In this document: piece by piece, positions 14,031 through 24,100 of the stretch
How the letters are laid out: the number at the start of each line of letters is the position of its first letter
How positions within the stretch are numbered: the stretch's first letter is position 1
NCBI RefSeq assembly: GCF_001418655.1
Contig: NZ_LIQZ01000235.1
Coordinates: 1 to 34,480, forward strand
Direction of reading: 5' to 3'
DNA length: 34,480 nt
Source: Streptomyces phaeochromogenes
Lineage (GTDB): Bacteria > Actinomycetota > Actinomycetes > Streptomycetales > Streptomycetaceae
Translations under genes and position numbers: made by a program
The notes under the pieces: generated by a model
Seen by the model: the letters and a program-made list of their open reading frames with translations, nothing else
Told to the model about the DNA's origin: nothing
Database searches by the model: none

Positions 14031-15914
14031 TCAGGTGCCCGGCTCGGCGGAGGAGGAGGTGGTGGTGAGGAGGTCGAAGGACAGGCCGCTGGAGCGTTCG
14101 CCGCGGCCGGTGGTGCGGTGGACGCTGAGCCAGAGAACCACGCGGCCGGTCCTGGTCCGGGTCCGGTTGTAGGCGACGGTGAGGCGGGTGCCGGAGCGCG
14201 GTACCTCCTCCTCGTTGACGAAGTACGGGCACCCTGCGTCCAGGCCCTCCCGCAGCAGGGCGGTGCGGGGGCGGACCGGCGTGGCGTCGACCTCGCTCGG
14301 CATGGCGGCGCGCTGCAACTGGACGGCGCGGTTGTCACCGGGGACGTGCACCGGGATGAAGGGGATCCAGTTCTCCGGGACGGAACTCATCACCTGGTAC
14401 GCGATGGGCGCGCGGGGGTCGTCCGGGGCGGCCGGGGGATGCAGCCGACGGCGGAAGGCCAGCGTCTCGGCCGCGGCCTCGTCACCGCTTCGGCCCTCGC
14501 CGGTCGCCTGCCGCACTGTCTGCTCGACTCCCCAGACCAGGTTCGCGCTCTCGTCACGTACCAGCACGACGTCCTCCAACGCCGGCCCGGTCGCGACCTT
14601 CGGCGTACCGGGCGGCAGCAACAGACCGGCGTCGTCGGCCGGTTGGTCACCGGGCGAACCGAGGGAGTTGAGCGAGTTGAGGGTGTACATCGACCAATGC
14701 TGGCGGTTCCGCCCGTCGCCGCCGCGGTCGGCGGGGGTGATCCAGCGGCGCTGCCCGAAGACGTCGGTCACCGCGAGGCCCTGGATCGAGGCGAAGGTAC
14801 CGGCCGGCAGATCGCAGGGAAGCTGGTACCAGTCGTTGCTGTAGACGAGGGCGAACTCCAGGAAGATGAGCCGGGCCAGGTCGGTACTGTCCGGGGTGAC
14901 CGCCGCGAAGTTCGTACGGCCGTCCTCGACCGCCCACCACCGGGGCAGCGGCATGCCGGAGAAGCGGACCGGGGAGGGGAAGACCGTCCGGTTTATCGGC
15001 GCGGGTGCCGGGGCCGTGCCGCCGAGGGTGGCATCAGGGGTGACCGAGAACGCGTGCCAGTCCAGCTCGCCGCCGGGGTACTCCGGAGCGGTGAGGACCC
15101 GCTCGCCTCCGGCCGGCACGGCGGCGGACACCGAGAAGCGGTGCTCCAGCCGTCGCGGGTCCCAGGTCGAGTCGCCCTCCGGCCGTTGCGGGTCGGCACC
15201 GGACGGCTGGTCGATCAGGTCGTCGAACCAGCCGGTCAGCCGGGGGCCGAGCGCGTTCAACTCGTCGCGCTGCCTGCGCGCGTCGATGCCGTCGGCCGCG
15301 TGACCGCCGCCCTTCAGGTGCAGGTAGAGCAGGTATCCGTCCAGCCGTCGGCCGGCGACCGCCTGGGTGGCGGCCCACACCTCGGGATGTGCGACGCGTG
15401 CGGAGTCCGCCGGATTCGTGGGGTCGGGCAGAGCTATCGGGTACAACTCGACGTACCGCTCGCCGAAGCGCCGTGACCGCAGGTCGGACGACCGGGCCAG
15501 CAGTTTCAGCCAGCGTCGGCCCAGCGCCAGCCGGAGGTCGAACGAGATCGGCTCGGTGCCAAAGGCGAACGGCAGTGGCCGGCGTTCCGCGACCGTCTCC
15601 AACGGCCGGTCGGGAGGCAGCGGCCCGGCCGGTCCGGGTGCTCCGTCCGGGCCGGTGTCGGACCGGAACCGGCCCGGCGGGCTCGCGGTGACCGAGTACG
15701 TCGCGGTCACCGGCGACCCGCCGTCCGTGCCGCGGAACTCGCCGAGCTGCCACTGCCGGGCCAGCATCCACAGCGGGTCGCGTACCTCCACCCGCAGCGC
15801 GCGGCCGAAGTCGGTGGTGCGCGGGCGGCCCTCCAGCCGGTTCCACACCCCGACCGTCGGATGGTCGCGCCGGCTCATCGCGCCGGGAAGATCCTGGATG
15901 CGGGTCTCAGTCAT
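14031..15914 (-). CDS. large conserved uncharacterised protein, 'DPLWxLxRQWQ' family
   Basis: A 627-aa protein, last in the large operon. It has no signal peptide or membrane segment. The strongest landmark is DPLWMLARQWQ (46-56) followed by LGEFRGTDGGSPVTATY, a phrase I recall from a family of large uncharacterised bacterial proteins; no function is known to me. Later parts are rich in tryptophan and proline (WWAVEDGRTNFAAV, VYSNDWYQLPCDLPAGTF, MSSVPENWIPFIPVHV), suggesting an all-beta or shell-like structural protein rather than an enzyme. ATG 15914 overlaps the end of the 1759-aa gene by 8 bases. The C-terminus ends in a Ser/Thr-rich tail (TTTSSSAEPGT), after which the frame continues as described at 13893-14030. 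Confidence 0.75.
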   Translation of the reverse strand: MTETRIQDLPGAMSRRDHPTVGVWNRLEGRPRTTDFGRALRVEVRDPLWMLARQWQLGEFRGTDGGSPVTATYSVTASPPGRFRSDTGPDGAPGPAGPLPPDRPLETVAERRPLPFAFGTEPISFDLRLALGRRWLKLLARSSDLRSRRFGERYVELYPIALPDPTNPADSARVAHPEVWAATQAVAGRRLDGYLLYLHLKGGGHAADGIDARRQRDELNALGPRLTGWFDDLIDQPSGADPQRPEGDSTWDPRRLEHRFSVSAAVPAGGERVLTAPEYPGGELDWHAFSVTPDATLGGTAPAPAPINRTVFPSPVRFSGMPLPRWWAVEDGRTNFAAVTPDSTDLARLIFLEFALVYSNDWYQLPCDLPAGTFASIQGLAVTDVFGQRRWITPADRGGDGRNRQHWSMYTLNSLNSLGSPGDQPADDAGLLLPPGTPKVATGPALEDVVLVRDESANLVWGVEQTVRQATGEGRSGDEAAAETLAFRRRLHPPAAPDDPRAPIAYQVMSSVPENWIPFIPVHVPGDNRAVQLQRAAMPSEVDATPVRPRTALLREGLDAGCPYFVNEEEVPRSGTRLTVAYNRTRTRTGRVVLWLSVHRTTGRGERSSGLSFDLLTTTSSSAEPGT

Positions 15915-18900
15915 GGTCTGCCTTCCAGCGCTCGTTGGCGACAGCGAGATCGGTGCTGATCGTGATCGGCTGCCGGGTCGCCGACATCAGCGTCGCCGGC
16001 AGCAGTTGCGCGTATCCGCTGCCGTCCAGCTGGTGCGGTTCCACGAGCCGGGTCCGTGCCAGGTCGAAGGTCTCGTTGACCGCGGCCAGGAGGTCGTCGA
16101 CGTTCCAGGTGCCGGTCCGTACGGGTGGGCTGACCAGGAGCATCGCCTGCGGTGGTTCGGAGTCCGGGCTGTCGGCGTGCACCGCGATCCCGGTGGTCTC
16201 GCGGTCCGCCGGGATCACCTCGGTCCACTCGTCGAACAGCACACCGCACTGCGGGTCGTTCCGCGACGACGGCTGGTCCGCGTAGTGCGCGGTGAACAGC
16301 AGCCGGTCCTCGGTGATCGTGGTTCCCGTGGCGAACTCCATGCCCAGCCAGCGGTCGTCTTCGTGGTACGGCAGCTGGACGGGCACCAGTTGCGGATCGT
16401 CACCGTCGGGCCCGCCGTCGAGCAGCCCGTCGCGGCCCCGGAGTGCGTCGGCGAGCAGCACGGCCCGCTCCCACAGCCGGGGCATGTCGCGCACCCGGGC
16501 GATCCCGTGCAGCCAGTCGTCGACCGGGAAGTCCCGTGCCACCGGCGGCCGGGTGAGGTGCCCGACCAGTGCCTCGCTGTCGCGGAATGCCTTGCGCAGG
16601 TCGGCGGCGATGGCGTCGGGCGGTGTGTACTCGGGTACGACGAGAACGTCGGCGCCGAGCATCGCCCGCAGCGCCTCGGTCGCGGACCGGACCTGGTCCG
16701 GTCCGGGGGCGGCCTTGTCGTAGTCGGCGAGCGCGGTGGCGCCGGCCGCCAGCCGGCCGGTGATCTCGCTCCGCAGCGCTTCGGCGCGGTCCAGCAGCTC
16801 ACGGCCGAACGCGACCACCCGGTCCTGTGGGTCGGTCAGATCCAGCCCAACCGGGTCGATGTCGGTCAGCGGCAGCAGGCGGGAGACCTCGTCCAGCAGG
16901 CCGCTGAGCGACCTTTCCTTCGTCTGGGCCTGCTTCCGCAGGTTTTCCAGACGGCGGGCGAAGCCGCGCTGCTTGGACTGCAGGTCCGACAGGAACCTGG
17001 ACGGCGGATCCGGCGGCACGGCGACCGGTGTGGTGGTCAGCAGCCGCTCCGCCTGCCGGAGGATCCGGTACCGCTCGGCGTTCGGGGTGGACCGGGGCAG
17101 TGCGTCGTACTGCGCCAGGATCGCGTCGGCGTCGGCGAGCGCCCGCGTCAACCGGTCCGCGGTGGCCGCCACGGCAGTGAGTACGTCGGTGTAGACGCCG
17201 CGGCGCCAGGCGGCCAGCTCGCCCCATCCGCTGCGGACCATGCCGAAGCCCGCCGCGGTGGAGACCAGCCCGGCGTACCGGCTGAGCAAGGTGTCGATGC
17301 GGTCCAGCACGTCGCCCCGGCGCGGTGGCACGGGCGCGGCGGGGTAGAGCCGCCGCAGGTCCTCCAGGTAGTCGTCCACGTCCTCCGCCAGGTCCACGAG
17401 CGAGGAGCGGACGGCAGCCGGCCGCTCCCGGGGCAGCGACACGGCGTCGTCGGCGGTCCGGTCCACCGGGGCGGTGCCGGCGGCCGGCACCAGGTCGGTC
17501 GGGCGCAGCGGCCGGCCCGTCGTGAGCAGCGTCCGGAGCGCGGCGACCAGAGGGGACAGCTCGAAGAAGGTGATCCTGTCGTTGATCCGCTCGGTGTAGC
17601 GGATGGTCAACTCGCGGTCCGGACGCGGTCCGTCGTCGTCATCGTCATCGACGACGGCGCCGATGATCCGGTCGTCCAGGTCGGTCATCGCGGCGTCCCC
17701 GGCCGGCCGCACCGCCCACAGCAGGTCGATCGGCGCGAGGTCGAGGTCGTCCTGGGTGACATCCCGGTGGCGGACGTCGCCGCTCACCGGATCGGTCCAG
17801 GTGACCCGCGCGGCCACGGACCGCGGCGACGGGAGCAGGTCCGACAGCCAGTCGTCGACGGCGGGTTCGGCCTGCGCCCGCGGCGGGTCCCCGTGGTCCG
17901 GGTGCCGTCCCGTCCGCAACCGCAGGCCGAACCGGTGGGTCAGTGTGGTCCCGCTGCGTGGGGTCTCGACGACGGCGGGCTCGGGCGGCAGACCGTCCTT
18001 GGCGTACGCGTCCAGGGTCGCCGAGGCACGCTCGACGTTGCCGGCGAGGGCCTGGTGGGCGGACTCGGCGACGGCGAGGTCGGCGACCGCGTCGTTGTCG
18101 TCGAGCAGCCGGGCCGCCTCGGCGGTCAGGGCTTCGATCTGCCCCGAGTCGGCCGGAGGCAGCCCGTCGATGTCGAAGGGGTAGATCTGCTCCACGTCTT
18201 CGCGGGTCAGGTGCCGGACCAGGGCGAGCCCGTCGATGACGTTGCGGGCCTCGACCTGCCCGATGTCGTCCGGTTCGGCCTGTGGATCGGCCGCGGTCTG
18301 CGGAATCTTCCCGGCCAGCAGTGGAAACCGCAGGCGCAGCGCCGAGATGAACTGGTCCACCTCGGCCTGGCCGTGCCGGTCGTGCAGGCCGCGCTCGAAC
18401 CGGTAGCCGAGCAGCGCGCCGAGCGACTGGCCCTGCCGCAGCCCGTCCAGGATGGTCAGCGCGCCCCGGACCCGCTCCGAGCTGAGGTTCACCGCGAACG
18501 CGCCCGGGTTGTCGGGCGTGCGGTTGGCGGCGTACCCGGCCCGCAGCACGGCCGCGGTCCGGGCATGGCCGGGCGACGGCGCGTGTACGAAGCCCTCGTT
18601 GCCGGGATCGTGGAGCAGCGGCGAGTTGCCGGCGAAGACCGTCGCGAGCGGACCGGTCAGCGTGACCGGGGTGAGTGTGGCCGTGCTCGGCCGGACGTCC
18701 TCCAGCCAGCCGTACGCGCCCAGATGCAGGCCCGGCCGGGCGGGCCCGGTGCCGCCGGGGCCGAACCGCAGCTCGGCCAGCCTCTCGGTGGCCTGGCCCA
18801 GCCGCCAGGCGTCGAGCCGGTAGGTGGCCAGGTCGAGATGCTCGGCCAGCACCCGTTCCAGCCGGGCCGTCGGCAGGTCGGCCAGTTGCTTCAGGGCCTC

Positions 18901-21186
18901 GACCTGCTCGGCGAGCGCGGTCGTGGCCGGGCCGCCTCCGGTCCCGTTCTGGTCGAGGAGCGCCGGGATGAAGTCGACCAGCAGCTGCTCGGGGCTCCCG
19001 GTGACGGCCGGGGCGGGGGAGTACAGCTGCCGGAACCGGCTCTCGCTCTCCAGCACCTGGCCGGGCGCCGGGATCCGGACGTGGATGAACGCCGGGTCCG
19101 CGGTGGACAGATCGGCCGGACCTGCGCCGCCGGTCGCGGCGACGAGGCCGCGCGCGGTGTCCGCCCAGCCGAGCAGCACGGCGTGACGCAGCAGCAGATA
19201 CAGCAGTGCGGCCGGCCGTACGTCACGGGTGAAGCCCAGCTCCAGCCGGACCGTGTGGAGGTCGGTTCCGGCCGCGTCGGCCAGCCACCGCAGATAGTTC
19301 CGCTCGTCCGGGGTGTAGTCCCGGACGGGGTCGGTCTCCGACAGCGGGCGGTCGTCGACCAGCGGCGCCAGCAGCGGCTGCTGGAAGTCCGTGAACAGCC
19401 GCCGCAGCAGGTCCGGATCCCGCCCCGGCCCGGTGGCGGCACCGAACCGGTCGAGCAGCGCCCGCACCGGCCCGGGCAGATTCAGCCGGTCCAGCGCGGG
19501 CAGCACGGTCCCGCCGAGGCCGCCCAGGTTCTCCCGGTTGAACAGGTCCTCGACGCTCTGCGCATACCGCTGGTGGTACTCGGCCGACGTCGGGTGCAGG
19601 GCAAGAATGTCCAGCAGCAGCTGGTGCGGATCCGGCGCAGGCTGCCCATCGTCCGCGGGAGCACCCAGACGCGGCACCTGCTCCGCTGCCGCGCTCCAGT
19701 CCTGACCGGCGGCGGTCAGTACCCGGTGCAGCGCCCGGCGGTGCGTCGCGGAGGCCGGGTAGGCGAGCCGGGAGAACGCGGTCGTCGGCAGGATCCCGTA
19801 CGGCTGCCGCCCGATCTTCACGGCCGGCAGCGGGCCGCGGCCGGAGACATAGCGGAGGAAGAAGTCCCGGGTCGCCTCGACGGCGGCCGGGCCGAGGACC
19901 GGACGCAGTGCGGTCTGCAGGAAGTATCCCCAAGTGGCGGGCCACAGTGCGGTGTTCGCGGCGCGGGCGTCGCGCTGGTCGGTGCCGTCCGCGTTGGGCA
20001 TCCCGGCCAGTACGCCCGGGTCGAGGCCGAGCAGTTCGGCGAACCGCTGTCCGTCGGTACGGGTGGTCCAGTCGCCGGTGGCCGCGGCGAAGGCCGCCGC
20101 GTCCGTGCTCCGCAGCGCCGCGTCGGCCTCCTCCTCGGCGTCCTGCCCGGCCGGTGTCTCCTCCGAGTTGTTCGTGGGTGTGCCCTGCGGCAGCAGGCAG
20201 AACCCGTCCGGGCTGCGCAACTGCCGGGTGATCAGGGCGGCCAGGTCGGCGCTGGCCTGCTGCGGAGTGGACTGCTCGCGCAGACCGAGGACGATCAGCC
20301 GGTCCAGCCCGTTGCGGGTGCGGTCGTCGAGCGGGATCCGCAGCCCCATGCCGACCGCGACGGCGCGGTCGAAGTCGGTCAGCCAGCGCAGTTCGTCCGG
20401 TACGTGCAGTGCCCCGGTCTGCTCGTTCACGCTGATCTTGTCGGTGGCGCTCGGGTCCGGGCTCACCGGCAGGGTGGCCGGTACCGTGGCGCCGATCGCC
20501 GACAGCACCTGCTCACCGCCGACATAGCCCAGTACCCGGAAGCGGTCGGGCAGCAGCCGGGCCCGGGCCGCCTGCGTCCACGACTCGGGCGCCAGGGAGG
20601 CGGGAGCGGGTGGCGGCAGCACCAGGAAGACGACCGTGACCTCGTCGCTCCGGTTCACCGCGGCGGCGTCCACGCCTGACGGGCGGCGGCCCCGGATGGC
20701 CTTCGCGGGTTCGGTGTCCACGGCGGCGAGCAGCGCGGCGTCCGCCTGCCGCAGCCGGCTCCGGTCGCCGTGCGCCCGCCAGACCGCGGTCCAGTACGTG
20801 ATCGCCGCCTGGCGGTTGCCTGAGGTCGGAGCCGCGGTGCTGCGGACGACCAGCACGGTGGTGCCGGCCGCCACCCCTGCGGGCTCCTCGGCCGGGTTGG
20901 CCGGTGTACGGGTCTTCAGGAGCCAGGTGGCCCTGCCCGCCGGGATCCGCCCGACCAGTTCCTGCCAGGCGGCCCGGAGGGCGTCCGCCCGGCCGCCCGC
21001 GGCCCAGCGGGCGGTCCAGTACGCGTCCAGCGCGGCCATCTCGGCGTCGGTGGGCCGCGATTCGAACTTGTCGACCTGCCACTCGTCCGGGAACACCCTG
21101 ACGAGCAGCTCGGTCGCGGTGAACCGGGTCTCGATCCGGACCGGGCCGAGCAGCACCGGGAAGTCGTCACTGAGCTGAGCGGTCAT
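15907..21186 (-). CDS. giant conserved uncharacterised protein (1759 aa)
   Basis: No signal peptide or membrane helix. It opens with VLLGPVRIETRF and LLVRVFPDEWQVDKFE. An Asp-rich stretch (VVDDDDDDG) lies near 1180. A likely coiled-coil (FLSDLQSKQRGFARRLENLR then KQAQTKERSLSGLLDEVSRLL) lies about 1385-1430, and several other long amphipathic helices are rich in Ala, Leu and Arg. The C-terminal part carries FDEWTEVIPADRETTGIAVH (about 1652-1671), then MLLVSPP and a segment about NETFDLARTRLVEPHQL. I recall these as recurring signatures of large uncharacterised bacterial proteins that accompany relatives of the two neighbouring genes. ATG 21186 is chosen because it forms an ATGA overlap with the stop of the 1095-aa gene; the frame remains open upstream only as a shadow. 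Confidence 0.78.
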   Translation of the reverse strand: MTAQLSDDFPVLLGPVRIETRFTATELLVRVFPDEWQVDKFESRPTDAEMAALDAYWTARWAAGGRADALRAAWQELVGRIPAGRATWLLKTRTPANPAEEPAGVAAGTTVLVVRSTAAPTSGNRQAAITYWTAVWRAHGDRSRLRQADAALLAAVDTEPAKAIRGRRPSGVDAAAVNRSDEVTVVFLVLPPPAPASLAPESWTQAARARLLPDRFRVLGYVGGEQVLSAIGATVPATLPVSPDPSATDKISVNEQTGALHVPDELRWLTDFDRAVAVGMGLRIPLDDRTRNGLDRLIVLGLREQSTPQQASADLAALITRQLRSPDGFCLLPQGTPTNNSEETPAGQDAEEEADAALRSTDAAAFAAATGDWTTRTDGQRFAELLGLDPGVLAGMPNADGTDQRDARAANTALWPATWGYFLQTALRPVLGPAAVEATRDFFLRYVSGRGPLPAVKIGRQPYGILPTTAFSRLAYPASATHRRALHRVLTAAGQDWSAAAEQVPRLGAPADDGQPAPDPHQLLLDILALHPTSAEYHQRYAQSVEDLFNRENLGGLGGTVLPALDRLNLPGPVRALLDRFGAATGPGRDPDLLRRLFTDFQQPLLAPLVDDRPLSETDPVRDYTPDERNYLRWLADAAGTDLHTVRLELGFTRDVRPAALLYLLLRHAVLLGWADTARGLVAATGGAGPADLSTADPAFIHVRIPAPGQVLESESRFRQLYSPAPAVTGSPEQLLVDFIPALLDQNGTGGGPATTALAEQVEALKQLADLPTARLERVLAEHLDLATYRLDAWRLGQATERLAELRFGPGGTGPARPGLHLGAYGWLEDVRPSTATLTPVTLTGPLATVFAGNSPLLHDPGNEGFVHAPSPGHARTAAVLRAGYAANRTPDNPGAFAVNLSSERVRGALTILDGLRQGQSLGALLGYRFERGLHDRHGQAEVDQFISALRLRFPLLAGKIPQTAADPQAEPDDIGQVEARNVIDGLALVRHLTREDVEQIYPFDIDGLPPADSGQIEALTAEAARLLDDNDAVADLAVAESAHQALAGNVERASATLDAYAKDGLPPEPAVVETPRSGTTLTHRFGLRLRTGRHPDHGDPPRAQAEPAVDDWLSDLLPSPRSVAARVTWTDPVSGDVRHRDVTQDDLDLAPIDLLWAVRPAGDAAMTDLDDRIIGAVVDDDDDDGPRPDRELTIRYTERINDRITFFELSPLVAALRTLLTTGRPLRPTDLVPAAGTAPVDRTADDAVSLPRERPAAVRSSLVDLAEDVDDYLEDLRRLYPAAPVPPRRGDVLDRIDTLLSRYAGLVSTAAGFGMVRSGWGELAAWRRGVYTDVLTAVAATADRLTRALADADAILAQYDALPRSTPNAERYRILRQAERLLTTTPVAVPPDPPSRFLSDLQSKQRGFARRLENLRKQAQTKERSLSGLLDEVSRLLPLTDIDPVGLDLTDPQDRVVAFGRELLDRAEALRSEITGRLAAGATALADYDKAAPGPDQVRSATEALRAMLGADVLVVPEYTPPDAIAADLRKAFRDSEALVGHLTRPPVARDFPVDDWLHGIARVRDMPRLWERAVLLADALRGRDGLLDGGPDGDDPQLVPVQLPYHEDDRWLGMEFATGTTITEDRLLFTAHYADQPSSRNDPQCGVLFDEWTEVIPADRETTGIAVHADSPDSEPPQAMLLVSPPVRTGTWNVDDLLAAVNETFDLARTRLVEPHQLDGSGYAQLLPATLMSATRQPITISTDLAVANERWKADHD

Positions 21187-24100
21187 CGCGGCAACATCTC
21201 CTGTGCGTGTACGGCCACCAGGACCGGGACCTGGAAGAGGATGTACGCCAGGTCGGCGGAGCCGAGGCCCGCGAACCAGAGCGGCAGGTTCTCGTCCTCG
21301 GCGCGCTGTTCCTGCTTCTCCGGGTCGTCCTCGGAGCCGTCGAAGTCCGCCAGCGCGACGGTGATGTCCGGATCCAGCTCCAGGAATCCCCGCCGGTGCG
21401 GGTCGACGTCGTCCCAGGTGAGGTCGTTCCACACCTCGACGTGGGTCGGCGGTCCGTCGTCGACGCCGAACCGCGGGTCGCCGGGGCGTTCCTTCAGTAC
21501 GAAGAACCAGCCGGCGTCGTCCGGTGCGTGGCCGAGCGCCCGCGCGGCGTCCAGATCGAACCCGAGCAGATAGATGTCCGGCTCGACCTTCGCCTCGTAC
21601 AGGGGCAGCAGGACCTGCTCCGGCGACGGCGGTCCGTCCGGCGGCAGCTCGACCAACTCCCGCTGCTGGGTGGGGTCCGGCTGCCCGTCGGGGCCGGGCG
21701 GCCACTGCGCCTTGTGCGCGTAGATCGCCGCCGTCGGGTACTTCTTCAGCAGCTCGCCGCGGACGACGAGGACCAGGTCGTCCGGGCGCGGGCCGTTCTG
21801 GGGCGCGCCGCCGGGCCGCCGGTTGTCGTTGTCGCCGAGCCGTGTGTCCGGCGACCAGCGGTGGATGGGAGGCACGTCATAGCCCCGCTCGCGTTGCTGT
21901 TCCGGGGTCTCGCCCGGCGTGGGCAGCGTGGCCGCCGGATCCCAGAACTGCCGGAACGGGGTGCCCCGTTGGTCGGTCGGGTACTCCCGCCAGAGCAGCT
22001 CGCGGGCCATCTCGTGGTTGAGCCCGACCAGATAGGACTCGATGAACTCCCGGTTGTTCGCCAGCAGGGTGATGGAGTTCGCCGGGAGCAGGTTCAGGTT
22101 CGGCACCAGGGCGTCGACCGAGAGGTCGAGGAGCGGCTGGTACGTCGGCAGGTCGAAGACCGGGTAGGCCATCGCCTCGGTGAAGTCGGCGGCGAACGGC
22201 CGCAGCCGCTCGGGCAGGCTGACCGAGCCGAGCAGCGTCTTCGGTACGGTCGCGTCGGCGCGCAGACCGGCGAGTACCGCGGTGGTGGCGGAGACCACGC
22301 CGAGCCGCCGCCGCAACCCGGCCTGTCCGACGGCCGTCCCGGTGTCGAGTCCCTGGTGCAGTTCGCGCAGCGCGGTCTTGAAGCGAGTCGCCTCGGCGCT
22401 GTCCGTCGCGCCGGGGTGCGGGGCGACCGGGTCGTCGAGCGCGCGGAGCACGAAGTCGGGGCTGCGCGGAAGGCCCTCGACCGGGTCGGCGCCGCTGCCC
22501 CCGCCCGGGTGCAGGACGGCTCGCAGACGCGCGGGGGTGACCAGCGCTCCCGGAGTCCCCTTGGCCACGGCGGCGGTGACCGGGTCGGTCGCCGCGTCCA
22601 TCCGCGCCAGCAGTGCTGCCGGCGGCCGGTCCTCGGGGAACCGCAGGGACCGCATCAGTCGCGCTCCGGGCCGGGTGCTCCGCCGCATCGCCGGCGACAC
22701 CGGCGTGGCCGCGACCTGACTGGTCGCCACCCGGAACCCGACCGCGACCTTCGAAGCGAGGTCAACGGACAATCCGGCCGCGAGGGTGTCGGGCTCGTCG
22801 GCGGTGGTGGTGGTCAGCCGGGAGTGGGTCGGCGCGGTCAGGGTGAGGGACCGCCCGGACGCGGCCACGGGGGCTGCCGCCAGCGCTGCCGGACTGCCGC
22901 CCTGCGGCGGGTCGAGGTGTCTGGTCTGCAGCACGTGCCCGACCTCCCGGGCGAGCTGAGCGGCGCGGATCCGGCCGTTGGCCACCAGTACGTCGCCGAT
23001 CTGTGCCCAGGCGGCGGCCATCAGCTCTTCCTCGCGTGCGCGGACGACCTGCGCGCCGAGGTTCGCGGCGACCCGGAACCGCGGGTCCAGGTTGAGCCGG
23101 TGGACCCAGTTGTGGTTCGCCGGCGCCGGTATCGGCGTGCCGTCCCGCTCGGTGAGCAGCCGGGAGGTGAGCGCGTGCCAACGCCCGTACAGCGGCGGGG
23201 TGATGATCGGGTCGGCCCCGCAGTCGGCTGCCGGCTTCTCCCGGTCCGGCCCTGGGGCCGCGGCGGTTGCCGTGGCGTCGGCGAGCACAGCCGCAGGGCC
23301 GACCAGGGCCACGGCGGCGTGGGCCTGCGCCGGTGTGCGGTCCTGGTAGTCGTCGGCCAGATTGACCAGGTCGGCGAGCGCCTGCTCGAACGGGTGCGGG
23401 TAGGGCGGCGCCGGCGGCGGTACGTCGAGGAAGTTGTCCCAGTTCTCCGCCGGGTCCACCGGGGCTCCGGGGAGCTCCGGCACCTTCAGCGCGCCGCCCA
23501 GCGGCAGTACGCCGTTCAGTTCCGGCGGCGTCTCGATCCCCGGCAGGCCGAGGCCGGGCGACCGGTGTACGTCCAGGTCGCGGCGCCCGACACGGGGGTC
23601 CGGCCGCTGCGGCTGGAGCAGCCGGACCAGGAACTCGAAGTCCCCGGTCGTCCCGGTGCTGAACGACCAGCGGTGGTAGTAGGGCAACTGCCCCCCTGAG
23701 GGCCGGTTCGGATAGGGCGGTCCCCAGCTGGAGTACAGCGCGCCGGGCGACAGCCCCGGGTCCAGTCCGAGCCCCGCCAGCCGCCCGGTCTCGAACGCCG
23801 GTACCAGGAACGCCTCGTACGCGGTGTCCGGCCGCAGCCGGCGCGGGCAGATCAGCCGCGAGCAGGCGTTGTCCGCGTTCGTCCGCAGCACCTCGCCCAG
23901 CGCGGCCAGCGCGGCGACCGTACTGTCCGAGGCGACCGGGTCGTCCAGCGATCCGTTGACGTGGACGTGCGCCCAGGCGCCGAGCTGGTCGGGTGGTGGC
24001 AGAGTGCGGGCCGGGTCGGTCACGGTGATGGCCGGCAGCGGGCCGCCGCCCGGGGCTTCGCCGAACTCCGCCTCGCCGCCGCCCGGGTCGGCGGCGGCGA

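Noticed and set aside
15367..20679. A 1770-codon plus-strand open frame opposite the 1759-aa gene
   Set aside because: Its repetitive Gly/Gln/Arg/Val/Pro composition is the complement of GC-rich codons, and the opposite strand has coupled starts and recognisable signatures.
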